Below are positions 8,911 to 17,355 of a stretch of 64,000 nucleotides of DNA, one piece after another. The DNA comes from Coleofasciculaceae cyanobacterium (GTDB lineage Bacteria; Cyanobacteriota; Cyanobacteriia; Cyanobacteriales; Xenococcaceae): the NCBI GenBank assembly GCA_036703275.1, contig DATNPK010000108.1, positions 96,859 through 160,858 of the forward strand, written 5' to 3'. Position numbers and translations under genes: made by a program. The stretch's first letter is position 1, and each line of letters begins with the position of its first letter. Below the pieces are notes generated by a model. That model searched no databases and had not been told where the DNA came from. It saw only the letters and a program-made list of their open reading frames with translations.

Positions 8911-9969
8911 ATGTTTTTAGCATTTAAGCGAAAATCTTTATTACTAGCCATAGGCATTGCCTTTAGTGCTTACGGTCATGTCCAGGCTCAAACTAATACT
9001 CAAGACGTGGCAATTAACTTTGAAGCCTGGGTGGGCGATCGCGAATTTTCCTGTGGCGAGAGCTATGAGAACATAGGTACTGCTGAGTCGACAATCACTC
9101 CCACTGACTTCCGCTTCTATGTATCCAATGTCGCTTTAATTGATGAAGATGGTAACGCTGTTCCCCTCGAACTAGAACAAGACGGCAAATGGCAACATGA
9201 AAAGGTGGCTCTACTAGACTTTGAAGATGGAACTAGTGCCTGTGATAACGGTACAGCAGAAATGAGAACGATGGTAGTCGGCACAGTACCCGAAGGTAAC
9301 TATCAAAGCCTCCAGTTTACTATGGGCGTACCAGAACAACTCAACCATGAAGATGCGGCGATCGCACCTTCTCCCCTCAACCTGACTTCGATGTGGTGGA
9401 ATTGGCAGGGGGGTTATAAGTTTTTGCGGGTAGACTTAGAAACCGAACAGGCGATTGCTAATGTATCACAAACCAGCCACAGTCAAACTACTCAAAGTCA
9501 AGCTGGTGAGGATAATGTGCAAATAAATGAGCAAACTACTAACACCAGCAGCGAACGGGGAAGCCAGACTACGACTCAAACTAGCAACCAAACTAGTATT
9601 TTCAAGAATGGACAGGGTACTCATCAACAAACCAGCAGTACTACTCATCAAGATGCAGGCAGTAATGCTTACTCAATTCATTTAGGTAGTACTGGATGTT
9701 CAGATTCAGCCCAAAGCGATTTGTTCGGCTGTGCTAATTCCAATCGCGTTAGCGTGGTGTTGGAAGATTTTAATCCTGAAGATAATGTGGTTATTGCCGA
9801 TTTAGCCGAGCTTTTAGCCCAAAGCGACTTGACTACTAACCAGGCTGATACGCCTACTGGCTGTATGTCTTCCCCTGAAGATAGTGATTGTATGCCAATC
9901 ATGCAAAATCTCAATCTGTCTTCTAACAACACAGCAGAATCAGGGCAATATTTCTTCTTTGTTGAGTAG
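8911..9969 (+). CDS. MbnP-family copper-binding protein, periplasmic
   Basis: A predicted exported protein of 352 residues with a signal peptide (about 1-26, ending VQAQ). Family signatures in order: FEAWVGDREFSCGESYENIG, TDFRFYVSNVALI, WQHEKVALLDFEDG...C.NGT, GVPEQLNHEDAAIA, SPLNLTSMWWNWQGGYKFLR, HLGSTGC and TGCMSSPEDSDC. These fit the MbnP family, whose methanotroph member carries a tryptophan-derived kynurenine made by the di-heme enzyme MbnH and binds Cu(I). The gene is followed 83 bp later by an MbnH-type enzyme. Unusually, about 75 residues rich in Gln, Thr and Ser (about 176-249) are inserted between GYKFLRVDLE and HLGSTGC. Confidence 0.85.
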   Translation: MFLAFKRKSLLLAIGIAFSAYGHVQAQTNTQDVAINFEAWVGDREFSCGESYENIGTAESTITPTDFRFYVSNVALIDEDGNAVPLELEQDGKWQHEKVALLDFEDGTSACDNGTAEMRTMVVGTVPEGNYQSLQFTMGVPEQLNHEDAAIAPSPLNLTSMWWNWQGGYKFLRVDLETEQAIANVSQTSHSQTTQSQAGEDNVQINEQTTNTSSERGSQTTTQTSNQTSIFKNGQGTHQQTSSTTHQDAGSNAYSIHLGSTGCSDSAQSDLFGCANSNRVSVVLEDFNPEDNVVIADLAELLAQSDLTTNQADTPTGCMSSPEDSDCMPIMQNLNLSSNNTAESGQYFFFVE

Positions 9970-9975
9970 TTTTCA

Positions 9976-10027
9976 GTTGAGTAGAACACACAAGTTTAAT
10001 CTCAAAAGCTAATAGCTAATAGCTAGT
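9976..10027. repeat. Dispersed GTTGAGTAGAACACAC + AGCTAATAGC repeat
   Basis: GTTGAGTAGAACACAC (9976-9991) is the reverse complement of a sequence found at 26104-26119 and 37354-37369. It is followed by AGCTAATAGCTAATAGCTAG. In all three places the two units sit together in an intergenic gap, so this is one composite dispersed repeat. Confidence 0.6.
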
Positions 10028-10052
10028 TAATCAACAACGTAGTCTATCAAGC

Positions 10053-11240
10053 ATGAAAACTGCTGAAAAATCCGTAATGAGCGATCGCATATCTTACCTG
10101 CTTGTTGCTTTTGTTGTGTCTATTTGTCTATCAATCGGCATGAGTCAAGCTATGGCAACAGACGGACATTTAGCTAGAGCAACTGAATATAACTGGAATT
10201 TACCAGAGTGGACACCAAAACCCATAGTCCCTAAAAACAATCCGATGACTGCGGAGAAAGTTGAATTAGGCAGACAACTTTTTTATGAACCACGTCTATC
10301 GATTACGGGGGAATATTCTTGTGCTTCTTGTCACAAGCAGTCTTTAGCCTTTACCGATGGTAAGCCAGTAGCATTGGGTTCAACTAACGAACAGCATTCT
10401 CGGAACTCGATGAGCTTGGCAAATGTCGCTTATAGCCCTGTGTTGACATGGGCTAATCCTCTAATCACTAGCTTAGAAAATCAGGCACTGATTCCAATTT
10501 TTGGCGAACATCCGCTGGAGATGGGCATGGTGGGTAAAGAACAGCAAATGATTCAATGGATAAAAAATGATCCTGAATATCGTCATATGTTTAGTGGAGC
10601 ATTCACCGAAGAACAGCCTGTTAATCTAAGTAATTTGACCAAAGCGATCGCCAGCTTTCAAAGAAGTCTCGTATCCTTTAATTCTCCTTACGATCGCTAT
10701 CGTTATCAGGGAGAAACCAACGCTATTTCGGCTGCTGCTAAACGAGGTGAAAAGCTATTTAATAGCGAACGCTTGGAATGTTTTCACTGTCATGGAGGAA
10801 TCAACTTTAGCGATTCAGTCAAGCATGAAAATCTAGCATTTACCGAGATCGCATTTCACAACACTGGTTTATATAATATCGATGGCGAGGGTAGTTATCC
10901 GCCACAAAATACGGGAATTAAGGAATTTACCCAAAAAGCCAAGGACATGGGGCGATTTAAAGCTCCTAGCCTGCGTAACATTGCTTTGACTGCACCCTAT
11001 ATGCACGATGGTAGCGTGGCTACTTTACAGAATGCGATCGCTCACTATCAGGCTGGAGGTAGAACTATCACCGCAGGAGAATGGACAGGAGTAGGTAGTG
11101 CCAATCCTTATAAAAGCGGGTTCGTTAAGGGGTTTAAAATTACCGATACAGAAATAGATGATTTAATTGCGTTTTTGCAGAGTCTAACGGATGAGGAATT
11201 TATTACCAATCCTGCCTACAGCGATCCTAATGAATTTTAA
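10053..11240 (+). CDS. MbnH/MauG-like di-heme enzyme (cytochrome c peroxidase family)
   Basis: A 395-residue exported di-heme protein of the bacterial cytochrome c peroxidase/MauG superfamily. A signal peptide covers about residues 1-35 (AMA cleavage). The first heme motif is CASCH (about 90-94), the second CFHCH (about 243-247), and the distal region contains the family motif APYMHDGS. Its position directly behind an MbnP gene supports the MbnH subgroup, which oxidises a Trp of MbnP to kynurenine. Both genes are probably cotranscribed. Plain peroxidase activity cannot be excluded from sequence alone. The 3' end overlaps the convergent DUF2993 gene by 14 bp. An in-frame Met at residue 9 is an alternative start. 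Confidence 0.85.
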   Translation: MKTAEKSVMSDRISYLLVAFVVSICLSIGMSQAMATDGHLARATEYNWNLPEWTPKPIVPKNNPMTAEKVELGRQLFYEPRLSITGEYSCASCHKQSLAFTDGKPVALGSTNEQHSRNSMSLANVAYSPVLTWANPLITSLENQALIPIFGEHPLEMGMVGKEQQMIQWIKNDPEYRHMFSGAFTEEQPVNLSNLTKAIASFQRSLVSFNSPYDRYRYQGETNAISAAAKRGEKLFNSERLECFHCHGGINFSDSVKHENLAFTEIAFHNTGLYNIDGEGSYPPQNTGIKEFTQKAKDMGRFKAPSLRNIALTAPYMHDGSVATLQNAIAHYQAGGRTITAGEWTGVGSANPYKSGFVKGFKITDTEIDDLIAFLQSLTDEEFITNPAYSDPNEF

Positions 11241-11901
11241 TTACTCCCGAACAGATTATTTGCTCAGATTCAATAATTAGTTGTGCGATCGCGACATCTA
11301 TTCCTAGATCGATTTTGAGTTCATTAGCAACAGATTGATGATTAATTTTCAATGGAGATAGGCACAGGGTATGACTGTCTGCCAAACTTATTCCTGTAGA
11401 CAAACAAAGTTCCCTAGTTTCTCCTGAAGCATCTTGATACGTACCTGTGAAGTTTAAACTTTGATTAGCGATCGCAATACTGCACCATTCAATTGCCAGA
11501 TCGCTTAATTCTGTTGAAGAATTATTAATTTGCTGTGGTGCTAAGAACATTTGCCATAAGTCATCCAACCCGCTTTGCAATAGCGGAGAATCTAAAGAAG
11601 CTGGTAAATCTTGAGCATCCAGTCTAAGCTGAATCTCGACCACAACTGGTTCAAGGAGTTTCAAAGGTTGCTTGATCATCACCTCTGACAAATTAAAGGC
11701 AATATCTGAACCATTGAGTTCAATTTGACGCATATAAAGCCCTTTATAGACAGCACGACTACAGCTAAGAAAAATTTGCGGAATATATCCCTGAAGAATT
11801 TGCTTATTTTTGCCTAGAATTTTCACCTGCAAATCTTCTACGCGCTCAACTTGCGATCGCAAATAAAGCTTGACTGCGGTAGACAATAATTTACTAATCA
11901 C
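11227..11901 (-). CDS. DUF2993 (LmeA-like phospholipid-binding) protein
   Basis: A 224-residue protein that fits DUF2993: SQVERVEDLQVKILGKNKQI followed by GYIPQIFLSCSRAVYKGLYM, then ELNGSDIAFNL, a pattern of short beta strands. The family is widespread in cyanobacteria; the mycobacterial relative LmeA binds phospholipid at the cell envelope. There is no clear signal peptide here beyond a weakly hydrophobic N-terminus (MISKLLSTAVKLYL). Its end overlaps mbnH, convergent. The function in cyanobacteria is unknown. Confidence 0.75.
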   Translation of the reverse strand: MISKLLSTAVKLYLRSQVERVEDLQVKILGKNKQILQGYIPQIFLSCSRAVYKGLYMRQIELNGSDIAFNLSEVMIKQPLKLLEPVVVEIQLRLDAQDLPASLDSPLLQSGLDDLWQMFLAPQQINNSSTELSDLAIEWCSIAIANQSLNFTGTYQDASGETRELCLSTGISLADSHTLCLSPLKINHQSVANELKIDLGIDVAIAQLIIESEQIICSGVIKIH

Positions 11902-12008
11902 TAAATAAACTTAAAATTTTTCCCAAAATAAATCAATCCAGAACTTTGGTCAATCAATTTAAGAGAGTGAAAGCAAAATTTCTGTCTGGGCAAAGCACTG
12001 ACTTGCGC

Positions 12009-13433
12009 CTAACTATTTGATGCTGTTTCAGATTCGAGAACTTCTCGCGCCGTAATTCCATCTCCCTGAAAGCCAAAATACCATAGTGAAGCCGCAGCTT
12101 CTGCTCTAGTTACGGGTTTTTTGGGTTGAAAAAGAGTAGTATAGCCAAAAATACGCCTGATATTTGAGCGATCGCCATTTTGAAAATCTGCATATAAGGC
12201 TCTAACGGCAGAAGAATCAATATTTTCTACATCTTGAAATCCCCAACTTTCTTCTACAGCTTCAATAGATGCCTTCGGAAGAGACTGGCGCGTATCTAAT
12301 GGTACTTTCCAGGTAACTAAATCTTCTCTAATTAAAGGTGCATCTGGTCTAAAAAGCAGGTTAGTATTGTCTTCGGTTAATCGAGAAGGGATCAATCCTG
12401 CCTCGGCTAAACTTTGGATTGCTGCAAAGTCTGGATCGTTTGCTTTGACATCTTGAAAGGCTGGCTGATTAGTTTTAGTCGCAACGTAAATTTTCTTACC
12501 TGGATTATCGCTATAGTACCGATTGTTAGCCGTAATTAGCCAACGCGCATATTCTCCGCGAGTAATTATTTCATTGGGAGCAAATTTCGACAGCTCAACG
12601 TTAGCCTCACCAGTATAAGGAGTCAAAATTCCCAAGGCGGCAACTGATTCTAAAGGTTGCTGCAATTGTTCTGAGACTTCATTTAAATCAGTAAAATCAG
12701 CAGCATTAGATGAATCAAAATAGTTATTATCATTCTGCTGAGTAGCTTTAGGTTGAGCTTTAGCCTGATTATTTTTAGGTTGCTCGCTATTTTCAGCAGC
12801 ATTGCTCGCCTGAGAGATAGCCGACTTAGGGATGTCTTGCGATTGGGGATGATAAATCACCTCCAGCTGTGTTTTGGTGCTGTCCGATTCAGAATCGGCA
12901 GTTGATTGCAAAAGAGTAAGTTCGGCTCTAAGATCGTCTTTAATGGCGATCGCTCTGGCTATTTTTTGCTGGGGATTAATCATAAACGGTTGAATTATTT
13001 TCCAGTCGTTGGCTAATAATTCTGTCTGATAATAATCCGCGACAGCCTTGCGGGTGTCAGTCGTGTTCCAAACTAGCATTCCTGAATTGTCGGCTTCTGA
13101 CTTCATCTCTTGTAACTCAGCTTGAGGATAAACGGGAAAAGAGTCAGGAAAATTGAATGGTAGATCGTCAGCTTGAGTTTCTTGAGCGACTATTTTTTGC
13201 TCTGATGCAATATCACTGCCGTTGGCATCATTTCCTACTGCTTTGTTAGCTGAATCTTGAGATCGTTGTGGTTTAGTCGTATTTATTTGTCCAATCTTGG
13301 CCTCTTTCAATAGAGGATCGGCACTGACTAAACTTTCAATGGCTGCACTATTACTACAGCTAGCTAATAAAGATAATAAACTGGTTAATATAACTGCTTT
13401 AATCGCAGAATGATTATGGTGTTTCAATAGCAT
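12009..13433 (-). CDS. SLH-domain lipoprotein
   Basis: A 474-residue exported protein. The N-terminus ends in a lipobox (LLASC, Cys at about residue 26). A linker rich in Gln, Asn and Ala occupies about 30-95 and 195-245. A small domain (FPDSFPVYPQAELQEM ... VADYYQTELLANDWKIIQ, about 93-190) resembles the pattern of cyanobacterial proteins with a DYYQxEL helix. The C-terminal half carries two or three SLH-like units (TRGEYARWLI, FQDVKANDPDFAAIQSLAEA, TRAEAAASLWYFG), which in cyanobacteria bind the peptidoglycan or its pyruvylated polymer. It probably links the outer membrane or plasma membrane to the wall. Single gene. Confidence 0.8.
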   Translation of the reverse strand: MLLKHHNHSAIKAVILTSLLSLLASCSNSAAIESLVSADPLLKEAKIGQINTTKPQRSQDSANKAVGNDANGSDIASEQKIVAQETQADDLPFNFPDSFPVYPQAELQEMKSEADNSGMLVWNTTDTRKAVADYYQTELLANDWKIIQPFMINPQQKIARAIAIKDDLRAELTLLQSTADSESDSTKTQLEVIYHPQSQDIPKSAISQASNAAENSEQPKNNQAKAQPKATQQNDNNYFDSSNAADFTDLNEVSEQLQQPLESVAALGILTPYTGEANVELSKFAPNEIITRGEYARWLITANNRYYSDNPGKKIYVATKTNQPAFQDVKANDPDFAAIQSLAEAGLIPSRLTEDNTNLLFRPDAPLIREDLVTWKVPLDTRQSLPKASIEAVEESWGFQDVENIDSSAVRALYADFQNGDRSNIRRIFGYTTLFQPKKPVTRAEAAASLWYFGFQGDGITAREVLESETASNS

Positions 13434-13659
13434 GGCTACTTGCCAAATTTATAATTATTTAATTTTAATACTTTGAGCTAAATAACAAAATTTTAGTTAC
13501 GTGGCGGATATTTTAATCAAGATGAGATTGTCCCAGGTATAAGCTTATTTTAACGTTCATTTTTTAACTCAAACCCTTATACAGCATTAAAACCAATCGT
13601 AATTACCCTACCTATTCAATCGGTAATTATATTGATTATCATAAAAATAGAATTACTAA

Positions 13660-13735
13660 ATCGTTCATCTTTTCTGTCGTTTAAGGAAAGACGGAAGTAA
13701 GGAATAATTCAAGCATCCTGAAGGAACGCACCTCA
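13660..13735 (+). promoter_or_regulatory. Glutamine riboswitch (glnA motif)
   Basis: The segment holds the conserved pieces of the glnA aptamer in order: ATCGTTCATCTTTT, GACGGAAGTA, and CCTGAAGGAACGCACC with the flanking stems. It ends about 30 bp before the ATG at 13764, whose AGAGG ribosome site follows directly. In cyanobacteria this aptamer is known to raise expression of the glutamine synthetase inactivating factor gifB when glutamine is high. Here it precedes a DUF4278-like gene. Confidence 0.88.
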
Positions 13736-13763
13736 TAACGGCACAGTAACAGAGGTGAAAGCA

Positions 13764-14132
13764 ATGAAGCTAACTTATCGAGGAGTCCAATATCAAGAAG
13801 AAAATCACAATTCTTCAAACTCAGTAGTAGCAATACAGAACCAAGAGATTATTTATCGGGGAAATTCTCTCAAAGTCAGAATTAAGCCTAAATTTCCTTG
13901 GTTAAACTACATCAAACAGCTATTTCGCCAGTCTGAATCAAAACCAGTTTTCGATCCAATTACATTTTGGTACGCTCATAAAAGGAAATTCATCGAAAGT
14001 TGTTGGTTTGCAGACGATGTAGAAAAACTAGATCGCGCTTGGGATTTGACTTTGGCAATGGAAAAAGCCAAGTCTTCAAAATCAAAGCAGAAAACTAAAC
14101 TAAAATATCGTGGTGTAACTTATTATAAATAA
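13764..14132 (+). CDS. DUF4278-like protein under a glutamine riboswitch
   Basis: A basic protein of 122 residues. It starts MKLTYRGVQYQ and ends KLKYRGVTYYK, with a third partial copy IIYRGNSLK at about residue 35; this L.YRG..Y signature is that of DUF4278. The middle has a helical basic stretch (FWYAHKRKFIESCWFADDVE). The ATG at 13764 is chosen over GTG at 13755 because of the AGAGG site at 13751. The riboswitch immediately upstream implies expression in response to glutamine. By position it could be a nitrogen-control inhibitor analogous to the small basic GS-inactivating factors; this is inference and the sequence match to those was not tested. Confidence 0.7.
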   Translation: MKLTYRGVQYQEENHNSSNSVVAIQNQEIIYRGNSLKVRIKPKFPWLNYIKQLFRQSESKPVFDPITFWYAHKRKFIESCWFADDVEKLDRAWDLTLAMEKAKSSKSKQKTKLKYRGVTYYK

Positions 14133-14346
14133 TGCCTGATGTGAATTACTTCGTTGAGATTCAACAATTTTTAGCTATCAGCTATTAGCTTATTAGCTAT
14201 TACGATTTGGGGGACGAATGGGTGTAAAATTTGGTTCAATAAGCGATCGCTTTTACTTATTTTGCTGCTTGACGATCGCGATCGCTTTTTAATTGATAAA
14301 ACATACTTAAAATTAGACCAATCCTCACTAATTTTGAGATTTAGCC
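14133..14346. repeat. Short intergenic AGCTATTAGC repeat stretch
   Basis: Contains AGCTATCAGCTATTAGC-type heptamer repeats (about 14172-14200) and, at about 14240-14285, several GCGATCGC/CGATCGCGATCGC sites. No gene is seen. Confidence 0.5.
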
Positions 14347-14847
14347 GTGAATAAAAAAAAGGCGATTGAATTACTTAATCATGAAGGTTGGACGAAAGCC
14401 GATGCTCAAAGAGCTTTAGAATCAATTAATTTTAAAACTAATATAGATATTGATGAATTGTTTGTTCGTCGTGCTGCATCGCAGTTTGCTGGCGCGGAAT
14501 TATCCAATCGTCAAAATCTTCAGCGCGCCCAAAAAGCTATGGTCACTAAGCGCAATAATCAAATTCAGTCATATATTGTGCAGATAGAAGAACTTACTCT
14601 AAAAATAGGCAGCAGCAATGGCGAAAATTCAGCAGAACTAGAAAAGCAAGTTAAGGAACTCAAAGGTAAAATAAGTAACCTAGTCGAAGCCAATGAAGTT
14701 CTAAAAAAAGACAATAAAAATCTTAAAAATATAGTTGATGAAATTAGATTTAAATTAACTGTACAAATTAAAGATATTTTTAAACTTAATAATATATTGG
14801 AAATTAGACAACGCTTGATGAACTTACTAAAATCTACTTTAGGTTAA
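14347..14847 (+). CDS. Coiled-coil protein of unknown function, GTG start
   Basis: 166 residues from GTG. The N-terminus (MNKKKAIELLNHEGWTKADA) looks like a small helical UBA-like unit. The segment IDELFVRRAASQFAGAELSN then resembles a motif in the next two genes. Residues about 70-140 form a strong coiled coil (IQSYIVQIEELTLKI, ELEKQVKELKGKISNLVEAN). No family is recognised. The gene is followed 6 bp later by 14854-15234 and then the HNH gene, so the three probably form one operon. Confidence 0.6.
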   Translation: MNKKKAIELLNHEGWTKADAQRALESINFKTNIDIDELFVRRAASQFAGAELSNRQNLQRAQKAMVTKRNNQIQSYIVQIEELTLKIGSSNGENSAELEKQVKELKGKISNLVEANEVLKKDNKNLKNIVDEIRFKLTVQIKDIFKLNNILEIRQRLMNLLKSTLG

Positions 14848-14853
14848 TCAATA

Positions 14854-15234
14854 ATGAGCAGTAAAACATCATCAGCAAAAACTTTTCGAGGCATGAATTA
14901 CCGCAAAGTTCAGCGTAAAAACTCTCGCGATCGCCAGCAATTAACTAAAGAAAATCAAACTTGGCTTAAGGCGCATAAGTATCGTAATCTTGGCTGGACT
15001 AATGTGATTAGGCTATTTAATAAAATTAGAGAATTTCAAGAACAAGAAATAATTAAAAGCTTGAGTCTGGAAGAATTATTTATCGAGGCTGACCGTATTG
15101 GTAATAAATATTTCAATAGCCAAGAAATTAACCAGCGTAATCAAAGAATTGCTCAAGAATTAGATGAAATTGCTGATATTATCGACAGTCAGTACCCCGA
15201 TCGAAAGCTAGAAATAATTGACTATAGTAAATGA
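14854..15234 (+). CDS. Small unknown protein with an FRGMNY motif
   Basis: A basic protein of 126 residues. The N-terminus reads KTFRGMNYRKVQ, close to the L.YRG..Y pattern of the DUF4278-like gene at 13764. Then follows a helical region, and the stretch LSLEELFIEADRIGNKYFNS (about residue 70) which resembles LSELFKLADTIGSRRYHR in the HNH protein. No enzymatic motif is visible. The gene sits 6 bp behind the coiled-coil gene and 17 bp before the HNH gene. The shared motif suggests the three proteins act together. Confidence 0.6.
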   Translation: MSSKTSSAKTFRGMNYRKVQRKNSRDRQQLTKENQTWLKAHKYRNLGWTNVIRLFNKIREFQEQEIIKSLSLEELFIEADRIGNKYFNSQEINQRNQRIAQELDEIADIIDSQYPDRKLEIIDYSK

Positions 15235-15251
15235 ATTTATATTAATTAATC

Positions 15252-15695
15252 ATGGATTTAGAAAATAAAGAATTAAGCGAACTTTTTAAATTAGCCGATA
15301 CAATTGGTAGTCGCAGATATCATCGACTAACAACCCAAGACTTAAATGATTATCTAAAATACGATCGCTGGCGATATATAAATGGCGATTTTGAATGTGG
15401 CACTACTGCCGAAAGCAGAGCTTGGGTAAAAGAACATTCTGACTGGTATTGCCCAATTTGTAGCGAAAAATATGGCGATCGCAAAGGTAAAACTATCGAT
15501 CATAAATTACCGCGATCGCAATATCCTTGGTTATCTTTAGAATGGTCAAATCTTTGGGTTATTTGTCGTGTCTGTAACCGCGAAAAAGGAGAAAGGCACT
15601 GGTACGAATACGAACAATATATGTATCAAAAATATCCCCAAGATTATCCTGTAATCAAGACTGCTCGTCCAATCGAGCTACTGAATCTAAAGTAA
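15252..15695 (+). CDS. HNH endonuclease family protein
   Basis: 147 residues. The C-terminal half is an HNH nuclease with a zinc site: CPICSEKYG, then TIDHKLPRSQYPWLSLEWSN, then CRVCNREKG. The catalytic histidine is in DHKLPR and the family Asn is in SNLWVICRVC. The N-terminal 40 residues (ELSELFKLADTIGSRRYHRL) resemble the motif shared with the preceding gene. HNH proteins of this size occur in phages, defence systems and homing elements; nothing here decides which. It is the last gene of the small operon that follows the glutamine-riboswitch gene. Confidence 0.82.
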   Translation: MDLENKELSELFKLADTIGSRRYHRLTTQDLNDYLKYDRWRYINGDFECGTTAESRAWVKEHSDWYCPICSEKYGDRKGKTIDHKLPRSQYPWLSLEWSNLWVICRVCNREKGERHWYEYEQYMYQKYPQDYPVIKTARPIELLNLK

Positions 15696-15762
15696 AAATT
15701 TATTTCCCTACCAAAGCGATCGCTCACCAGAGGTAAAATATTTAATCGGCGATTGCTAATTT

Positions 15763-17265
15763 TTAACGACGATATATTTGCGTTTTTCTCGCTTCAGAAC
15801 GCAAACGCTCTCTTGTCGCTTTGCTTCCTCCTGTCAGATTAGAAACAATAATAAATGCGGCTAATCCTACTAAAGGACTAATCAAAGTCGGGAAACCATC
15901 AAAATCCGCCGTAAAAATACCGTTAGGAATATACAGTAACGTATTGTCGATGCCAAATGTAATCGGCATTAACACAAATAATATTAGTCGCGTTAAAGAA
16001 CCAAAAATAATACAGGATAGCGCACCCTGCCAAGTCGCTTTTGACCAGAATAAACCTCCAGCTAGAGGCACTAAAAGACCAGCAAATCCCAAATCGAAAG
16101 CTAATAATAGCAAAACTCCAGTTTGCGGTATTTTCAAGGCAAAAAAGACTCCCAACGCCGTAATCGCAAAAGCCATAACGCGGGTAACCAATAATAGTCT
16201 GTCACCTGCTACATTATGGTCGTCGGAACGAATACCAATTATATTGTGGGCAATCACCGAAGAAGTACCCAGAATTGCACCATCGGCAGTAGAAAGAGAA
16301 GCGGAAAGAATTGCCACAATTACCAAAAACCCTAATAAAGGAGGAACAATACCGTCAAGTAAAGCATAAAGAATTGGCCCTTCAGGTGTAATTCCTGCAT
16401 CAGCCAGAATTTGGGGTGCAGAGAGGGCAATTAAAGAGAAAGGAATCCCAATAATTAACGTGCCAGCACAGCCGATTAAACAAGCTTTTTGGGCGGTTTC
16501 AGGACTCTCAGCCGCAAAAATACGCGCCATAAAATCGATCGCCACAATATCTCCCAATCCCAACGCTAGTAAAGTCGCCCAGTTAACCACTGCACCAGAA
16601 GCAGGATCGGTTAATTGTGCTAAAGCAAAAGGACCAGTATCGGCAGATATATCTAAACCAAAGTTAAAAGCCATAAAAGCTAATAACGCTAAAGAACCGA
16701 TAAAAGCAATACTCACCTGGATCGCATCGGTATAAGCCACGGCAAATAGCCCGCCACTAGCAGTATAGATAAAGACGACAATTGCCAATAGCATTACCCC
16801 AGCCGTATAGCTTGTGCCTAAAAAGGCTTCAAATAAGTATCCTCCCGCCACTAAGTTACCAGCCAGCAGAAAGGAAAAGCTTAACACCATTAAACAAGAT
16901 GCCACTACTTCGGTTTGGCGATTGTATTTAACTCGATAAAAATCTGGCAGGGTAATTAAACCCATGCGGTTCATCGGTTTAGCAAAAAATAGAGCGGTTA
17001 AAAATAAGCACAGTGCTAATCCAATTGGTAAAGATGCACCAGCCCAAAAACCGAACTCGGCTGCTAAATCTGTATTACCCAAAGTAGCGTTAGAGTCTAC
17101 CGACTGTGCCATTAAGGTTGCTGCTGCTAAAGGTAATACCAATCCTCGTCCAGCAATTAAATAGTTTTCGCTATCTCCCTTAACTTGTTTAGCTGCCCAC
17201 ATTCCAATCGCTAGAGTAGCGACTAAAAACAGGATAATTCCCCAGAACATTAATTTTTCTGTCAT
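15763..17265 (-). CDS. Sodium:solute symporter (SSS family)
   Basis: A 500-residue polytopic membrane protein with about 13 helices and the SSS core: DSENYLIAGRGLVLPLAAAT at the start of the transport domain, SGGLFAVAYTDAIQVSIAF (the family's conserved R/Q..TDxxQ region), and SASLSTADGAILGTSSV. It is the last gene in the leftward guanidine operon, 90 bp behind the HypB-like gene. Position suggests a substrate linked to guanidine or urea; sequence alone cannot give the substrate. A synthetic bias toward glutamate or proline symporters is also possible. Confidence 0.85.
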   Translation of the reverse strand: MTEKLMFWGIILFLVATLAIGMWAAKQVKGDSENYLIAGRGLVLPLAAATLMAQSVDSNATLGNTDLAAEFGFWAGASLPIGLALCLFLTALFFAKPMNRMGLITLPDFYRVKYNRQTEVVASCLMVLSFSFLLAGNLVAGGYLFEAFLGTSYTAGVMLLAIVVFIYTASGGLFAVAYTDAIQVSIAFIGSLALLAFMAFNFGLDISADTGPFALAQLTDPASGAVVNWATLLALGLGDIVAIDFMARIFAAESPETAQKACLIGCAGTLIIGIPFSLIALSAPQILADAGITPEGPILYALLDGIVPPLLGFLVIVAILSASLSTADGAILGTSSVIAHNIIGIRSDDHNVAGDRLLLVTRVMAFAITALGVFFALKIPQTGVLLLLAFDLGFAGLLVPLAGGLFWSKATWQGALSCIIFGSLTRLILFVLMPITFGIDNTLLYIPNGIFTADFDGFPTLISPLVGLAAFIIVSNLTGGSKATRERLRSEARKTQIYRR

Positions 17266-17355
17266 AATGACTCCTGGTCAATTTTGACCATATAACTTTT
17301 TTCAACTAGAGCGATAGGAGTCCTGCCAAGAATTACCAATCGCTCTTTTTTTGCT

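Noticed and set aside
15252..15695. HNH gene as a homing endonuclease of an intron
   Set aside because: No intron or intein boundaries are visible around it and it shares a motif with two neighbours, so an operon role is more likely.
15821..17164. Rightward ORFs of 182, 91 and 66 residues opposite the symporter
   Set aside because: They are antisense shadows of the SSS gene, with Lys/Pro/Ala-rich composition and no family features.
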